The notes under the pieces were generated by a model. The model was not told where the DNA came from. It saw only the letters and a list, made by a program, of their open reading frames with translations, and ran no database searches. A DNA stretch of 64,000 nt from Glaciihabitans sp. dw_435 (GTDB taxonomy: Bacteria > Actinomycetota > Actinomycetes > Actinomycetales > Microbacteriaceae), in contig NZ_JAAVUZ010000001.1 of NCBI RefSeq assembly GCF_018449675.1, positions 434,001-498,000 of the forward strand, in the 5' to 3' direction. This document shows, piece after piece, positions 59,897 through 64,000 of the stretch; positions within the stretch are counted from its first letter, which is position 1, and each line of letters opens with the position of its first letter. The translations under genes were made by a program, and so were the position numbers.

Positions 59897-61092
59897 TGGC
59901 CGATTCGTTCGCGTCCTCCGGCGCCGATCTCCGTCTCGAGGGCATCACCAAGAGATTCCCCGGCTTCACCGCCATCGAGGATCTCAACCTCACCATCCCG
60001 GCCGGATCCTTCTTTGCGCTCCTTGGTCCCTCCGGTTGTGGCAAAACGACAACGCTGCGCCTCGTGGCGGGACTCGAAGAACCAACGGCAGGCAAGATCC
60101 TGATCGGTGGCAAGGACGTCACCACGACCAAGACGTACCAGCGCCCCGTCAACACCGTCTTCCAGAGCTACGCGCTCTTCCCCCACATGAGCGTCTTGGA
60201 GAACGTTGCGTTTGGCCTCAAGCGTCGCAAGATTGCGGATGCCACGGGCAAGGCCCACGAAGCACTCCGTCTGGTTGAACTCGACCACCTCGCCGCGCGC
60301 AAGCCCGTGCAGCTCTCCGGTGGGCAGCAGCAGCGCGTCGCCCTCGCCCGTGCCATCGTCAACCGACCCGCCCTCCTCCTGCTCGACGAGCCCCTTGGCG
60401 CGCTGGATCTCAAGCTGCGGCGCCAGATGCAGCTGGAACTCAAGACCATTCAGGAAGAGGTCGGATTGACCTTCCTCCACGTCACCCACGACCAGGAGGA
60501 AGCCATGACGATGGCCGACACGGTCGCGGTGATGAACAAGGGACGCATCGAACAGATGGGTGCACCGGAGGAACTGTACGAGCTACCCCGCACGGCCTTC
60601 GTCGCCAACTTCCTGGGGCAGTCCAACCTCTTCACCGGCAACGTCAGCAGCCACACCTCCGATGCTCTCACCGTCGTCGTCGAGGGGCAGAAGATCGTCG
60701 TGCCGTCGGCTCGGGCGCAGCGCCACGGGGGAGCGGTCACCGTCGGAGTTCGCCCCGAGAAGCTGCTGCTGCACACGTCGGAGCCCACCGTGACATCCGC
60801 CCAGAACATGCTGGGCCCGGGACGGGTCATCGACGTTTCCTTCAGCGGTGTCAGCACCCAGTACATCGTTGCGATCCCCGGATTTGCGCCGATCACCGTG
60901 TTCGCCCAGAACATGGTCTTCGGACCCGTTGCCCAGGTGGGAACAGAGGTCTGGGTTGTCTGGCAGATCGAGCACGGCTTCGGACTTGCGGATGACCCGG
61001 ACGAAGCACCGCGTTTCTCGTCGGACACCGACACCGCATCGATCGCCGTGCAGAAAAAGAAGGCCCTCCTCACCGAGCTCGAGGGTTCCTGA
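59896..61092 (+). CDS. potA: Polyamine-type ABC transporter ATP-binding protein (PotA-like)
   Basis: This 398-residue ATPase has Walker A LGPSGCGKTTTLRLV, a Q-loop VFQSYALFPHMSVLENV, the signature LSGGQQQRVALARAIV, Walker B LLLLDEPLGALD and the His switch VTHDQEEAM. A C-terminal TOBE-type regulatory domain (VGVRPEKLLLHTSEP) is present. Its start shares one base with the stop of the substrate-binding gene. Confidence 0.95.
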   Translation: MADSFASSGADLRLEGITKRFPGFTAIEDLNLTIPAGSFFALLGPSGCGKTTTLRLVAGLEEPTAGKILIGGKDVTTTKTYQRPVNTVFQSYALFPHMSVLENVAFGLKRRKIADATGKAHEALRLVELDHLAARKPVQLSGGQQQRVALARAIVNRPALLLLDEPLGALDLKLRRQMQLELKTIQEEVGLTFLHVTHDQEEAMTMADTVAVMNKGRIEQMGAPEELYELPRTAFVANFLGQSNLFTGNVSSHTSDALTVVVEGQKIVVPSARAQRHGGAVTVGVRPEKLLLHTSEPTVTSAQNMLGPGRVIDVSFSGVSTQYIVAIPGFAPITVFAQNMVFGPVAQVGTEVWVVWQIEHGFGLADDPDEAPRFSSDTDTASIAVQKKKALLTELEGS

Positions 61093-61094
61093 CC

Positions 61095-62009
61095 ATGGCG
61101 TTCGGAGCATTCGCGGGCAACGCCGTCGCGGTCGATCAGGCACCGCGGCGCCGGAGCAAGGTGGCGCTGCTGCTTCTGCTCCCGGGCATTCTCTACCTGG
61201 TGTTGTTTTTCCTTGTGCCGCTCGTCTCGCTCGTCATCACGTCGCTGCAGGCACCGTCGGAGTTTGGGGATATCGGCGAGTACCAGACCGCCTTCCGCTG
61301 GGAGAACTACACCACCGCGATCACGCAGTACGGCGCTCAAATCCTGCGGTCGTTCGTGTACGCGCTGGCGGCGACGGTCTTCGCGCTGTTGTTCAGCTAC
61401 CCCCTCGCTTATTTCATCGGCGTGAAGGCACGTCGATGGCCGCTGCTGCAGAACCTTGCGCTCGTGCTCGTGATCGCTCCCTTCTTCATCAGCTTCCTGC
61501 TGCGCACGCTCGCCTGGAAGTCGCTGCTGTCAGACGAGTCTTTCGTGGTGACGTCGCTGAAGGCCCTCTCACTTCTCGGCCCCGATGCGCACCTGACAGG
61601 CACGCCGGCCGCGGTGATCTTCGGTCTCACGTATAACTTCATCCCGTTCATGACGCTTCCGCTGTACGCCTCCCTCGAGCGACTCGATACGCGGTACCTC
61701 GAAGCGGGCGGCGACCTGTACGCGGGGCCGTTCACCACCTTCCGCAAGATCACCGTCCCGTTGTCGATGCCGGGAATCGTCTCAGGCGTGCTGCTGACGT
61801 TCATTCCGGCCGCCGGCGATTACATCAACGCGAGTCGCGAATTCCTCGGAGGTAGCGGCACCACGATGATCGGAAACGTGATTGAGAGCAACTTCCTGAT
61901 CCAGCTGAACTATCCGGCCGCGGCATCCATGTCCATCATCTTGATGGCAGTGATCCTCGTACTCGTCGGAGTGTATGTGCGCAGAAGCGGAACGGAGGAC
62001 CTGCTGTGA
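61095..62009 (+). CDS. potB: Polyamine-type ABC transporter permease (PotB-like)
   Basis: This 304-residue inner-membrane permease has about six helices: about residues 20-45, 83-105, 112-135, 170-185, 216-240 and 266-290. The EAA loop is YLEAGGDLYAGPFTTFRKIT then VPLSMPGIVSGVLLT. It begins two bases after potA, and its stop overlaps the next start by four bases. Confidence 0.93.
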   Translation: MAFGAFAGNAVAVDQAPRRRSKVALLLLLPGILYLVLFFLVPLVSLVITSLQAPSEFGDIGEYQTAFRWENYTTAITQYGAQILRSFVYALAATVFALLFSYPLAYFIGVKARRWPLLQNLALVLVIAPFFISFLLRTLAWKSLLSDESFVVTSLKALSLLGPDAHLTGTPAAVIFGLTYNFIPFMTLPLYASLERLDTRYLEAGGDLYAGPFTTFRKITVPLSMPGIVSGVLLTFIPAAGDYINASREFLGGSGTTMIGNVIESNFLIQLNYPAAASMSIILMAVILVLVGVYVRRSGTEDLL

Positions 62010-62872
62010 CCCTGCAGGAAGCTCGCTCATTGGCCACGGGCGTCACGGCGCCTCCGACCCGGGACCGGCGCAGGCGCGTGGGACTCGGTTCCTGGCTACT
62101 GCCCACCTATACGGTGCTCGCCCTGGTGTTCCTGCTCATCCCCATCGTCTACACGCTGGTGTTCTCGTTCAACGACTCGATCAAGTCGAACATCTCGTGG
62201 CGTGGTTTCACCCTCGACAAGTGGTTGCACGTGTGCAACAAGCAGGAGATCTGCCAGGCATTCGGCAACAGCATCATCATCGGCGTGGTGGCGACCGTCA
62301 TCGCGACGATTCTCGGCACCATGATCGCGATTGCCCTGGTGCGGTACCGCTTCCGCTTCCGGTCGGCGATCAGCCTGTTGCTGTTCCTCCCCATGGCCAC
62401 ACCCGAGGTTGTACTGGGTGCGGGCCTTGCCGCCGAGTTCCTCAGCGCTGGCGTTCAGAAGGGCATGACGACGATCATCATCGCCCACACCATGTTCTGC
62501 ATCAGCTTTGTGGTGGTGACGGTCAAGGCCCGCGTGGCGAGCCTGGACCCCGCGCTGGAGGAAGCGGGTCGCGACCTCTACGGTTCGCCCGCGCAGGTGT
62601 TCTGGCGTGTCACGTTCCCGCTGTTGCTACCCGGCATTGTTGCGGCCGCCCTGCTGTCATTCGCCCTGAGCTTCGACGACTTCATCATCACGAACTTCAA
62701 CTCGGGCGCTGACACCACATTCCCCAAGTACATCTACACGGCCGCCGCCCGTGGCATCCCGGCGGAGGCGAACGTGATCGCGTCTGCCGTGTTCCTGCTG
62801 GCACTGGTCATCGTGATTGCCACCCAGGTGTCCGCCGCGGCACGCCGCAAACGCCTGGCCAACACGCGCTAA
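62006..62872 (+). CDS. potC: Polyamine-type ABC transporter permease (PotC-like)
   Basis: This 288-residue permease has about six helices: about residues 28-55, 88-115, 123-145, 152-172, 204-226 and 254-276. The EAA loop is LEEAGRDLYGSPAQVFWRVT and SFDDFIITNFNSGA is typical of PotC. It pairs with potB to form the channel. The GTG at 62006 overlaps potB by four bases. The 96-bp gap to the convergent asparaginase gene has no clear terminator. Confidence 0.93.
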   Translation: MTLQEARSLATGVTAPPTRDRRRRVGLGSWLLPTYTVLALVFLLIPIVYTLVFSFNDSIKSNISWRGFTLDKWLHVCNKQEICQAFGNSIIIGVVATVIATILGTMIAIALVRYRFRFRSAISLLLFLPMATPEVVLGAGLAAEFLSAGVQKGMTTIIIAHTMFCISFVVVTVKARVASLDPALEEAGRDLYGSPAQVFWRVTFPLLLPGIVAAALLSFALSFDDFIITNFNSGADTTFPKYIYTAAARGIPAEANVIASAVFLLALVIVIATQVSAAARRKRLANTR

Positions 62873-62968
62873 CGAGTGCTGGCGCCCGCATCGCGAGCGC
62901 GGTGTGACACCAGGCGCCGATCGTGCCTGTACCTCGAGCGTCCCGTGGATCAGAGGCGCCGTACGGGG

Positions 62969-63952
62969 CTACACCTCGAACGTCGTGTGGATGTCTCCGA
63001 CGAGCTCGGCCCCGCCGGTGACCTTCTCCAGCGTTGCCGCGAGCACGGCGTCCGCGCCGGACTGATCCACTGCGCCCACGGATACGAGAAGAGTGAGCGC
63101 GACAAGAGTCGCCGCGCGCAGGCTGCCATCGAGGATCTTGACGGCGACGGCCGTGCCATCCGCCGTCCCCATGATCATCACGCCCTCGGCGCCGAGCTTC
63201 GCGACGATGCCCAGGTTCTCGATGACGACCGTGTTTGCGCGCCCCGGTCCGTCGATGGCCCAGGGGTTCTCAAGAATGGCGGCAGTGAGGCGCGCACCAT
63301 CGGTATCGCCGCCACCGGTGACCTTGCCAACCGCGCGGGCGAGGCCGGTGAGCGAGACCGCGTGCACCGGAGCCCCGCACCCGTCAACACCACTGTGCTC
63401 GATGCTCTCGCCGGTGAATTCTTCGACCACCGAGCGGACGAGCGACTGCAGGGGGTGCCCGGGCTCGAGGTAGCCCTCGACAGGCCACTCGTTGCGCACA
63501 CAGGCAAGCAGGAATGCGGCGTGCTTTCCCGAGCAGTTCATGTAGATGGGAGATGAGGCTCCACCGGCTGCGTACACCGCCGCGCGTGACGCCGGGTCAC
63601 CGGGCCAGTCGGCGGGACACCCGAGTGCATCCTCGCCAATGCCGGCGCTCGCCAGAATCGCTCTCACCACGCGCACGTGCTCGGGAGTTCCTGCGTGGCT
63701 TGCGGTCGACAGCACGAGCTGCTCGTCCTCGAGGGTCGCCCCCGCGCGCTGCACGGCAATCGCCTGCAGCGGCTTCAGCGTGGAGCGGGGATAGATCAGT
63801 GCTGAGGTATCACCGAGCGACCGGAGCACCTCGCCCGTGGCATCCACCACAATCGCGGCTCCCAGATGCCGGGACTCGATCCAGCCACTGCGCTCGAGAA
63901 CGGCGAGCTCGACCGATCCGTCAGCTGTCAGCGGACGCGGCGCGACGATCAC
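62969..63952 (-). CDS. L-asparaginase, bacterial type II family (amidohydrolase)
   Basis: This 327-residue protein belongs to the L-asparaginase II family found in rhizobia and actinobacteria, unrelated in fold to E. coli AnsB. It shows YPRSTLKPLQAIAVQRAGA, LSTASHAGTPEHVRVVRAIL, IYMNCSGKHAAFLLACVRNE, SGVDGCGAPVHAVSLTGLAR and IENLGIVAKLGAEGVMIMG. It hydrolyses asparagine to aspartate and ammonia. The GTG at 63952 overlaps the stop of an upstream gene by four bases, so it is the second gene of an operon that starts outside the window. Confidence 0.93.
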   Translation of the reverse strand: MIVAPRPLTADGSVELAVLERSGWIESRHLGAAIVVDATGEVLRSLGDTSALIYPRSTLKPLQAIAVQRAGATLEDEQLVLSTASHAGTPEHVRVVRAILASAGIGEDALGCPADWPGDPASRAAVYAAGGASSPIYMNCSGKHAAFLLACVRNEWPVEGYLEPGHPLQSLVRSVVEEFTGESIEHSGVDGCGAPVHAVSLTGLARAVGKVTGGGDTDGARLTAAILENPWAIDGPGRANTVVIENLGIVAKLGAEGVMIMGTADGTAVAVKILDGSLRAATLVALTLLVSVGAVDQSGADAVLAATLEKVTGGAELVGDIHTTFEV

Positions 63953-64000
63953 AGCGCGGCGAACCCGTCGGCGATCACGCCGAGCGCGTCTACGAGCAGC
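63949..64000 (-). CDS. C-terminal fragment of an unidentified protein upstream of asparaginase
   Basis: The minus strand reads LLVDALGVIADGFAAL and then TGA (63949-63951), in the frame that overlaps the asparaginase GTG. This is the last 16 residues of a gene running off the window. It is too short to assign a family. Confidence 0.5.
   Translation of the reverse strand, partial: LLVDALGVIADGFAAL

Overview
The window is high-GC, densely coded chromosomal DNA from an actinobacterium, most likely a member of the Microbacteriaceae. This rests on the gene order argS-lysA-hom-thrC-thrB-rho-prfA-prmC-tsaC-wecA-like-atpIBEFHAGDC, the frequent GTG starts, the many 4-bp stop/start overlaps, a Rho with a long Asn/Asp/Arg/Gln-rich insertion, and a short epsilon subunit of ATP synthase. 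There is no rRNA, CRISPR array, insertion sequence or prophage. One tRNA (Arg, anticodon CCG) is present.

Layout. 1-11.6 kb: mixed accessory and housekeeping genes. These include a DUF4180 gene broken by an in-frame TGA, an AlkD-like DNA-alkylation repair gene, a DUF6325 gene with a one-base frameshift, SHOCT and SRPBCC proteins, a phosphoribosyltransferase, an ABC1/AarF-type kinase-like membrane protein, an atypical SDR, an alpha/beta hydrolase, a VOC protein, a divergent MerR/epimerase pair, tRNA-Arg, a PNPOx-family oxidase, a flavin reductase and a transglutaminase. 11.7-19.2 kb: argS, a DUF2993 membrane protein and the lysine/threonine genes lysA, hom, thrC and thrB. 19.3-27.4 kb: rho, prfA, prmC, a reverse-strand pair of HAD hydrolases, tsaC, a WecA/TagO-like transferase and atpI. 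27.5-34.3 kb: the F1Fo ATP synthase operon, closed by a clear hairpin terminator. 34.5-38.6 kb: YaaA, a small membrane protein, the DNA-repair pair ogt-tag, an aldo/keto reductase and YceI. 38.6-40.6 kb: a class III aminotransferase with an Lrp/AsnC regulator.

40.7-58.6 kb is the most unusual region: FHA protein, PP2C phosphatase, membrane Ser/Thr kinase, a 2010-residue surface protein of Ig-like and Fn3 repeats, MoxR ATPase, DUF58, a transglutaminase-fold membrane protein, a zinc-ribbon/FHA protein and an EccC-like FtsK/SpoIIIE ATPase. Its core matches the order of the bifidobacterial PFNA cluster (kinase, Fn3, AAA ATPase, DUF58, transglutaminase). Here the core is flanked by a phospho-signalling module and a type VII-secretion-like motor, and the transglutaminase has lost two of its three catalytic residues. 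The cluster sits between the aminotransferase/AsnC pair and a spermidine/putrescine-type ABC transporter operon (58.7-62.9 kb). An L-asparaginase of the bacterial type II family and the tail of another gene close the window.

Several transcription units appear to begin with leaderless mRNAs: a TANNNT-like -10 element lies 6-8 bases before the start codon and there is no Shine-Dalgarno sequence.
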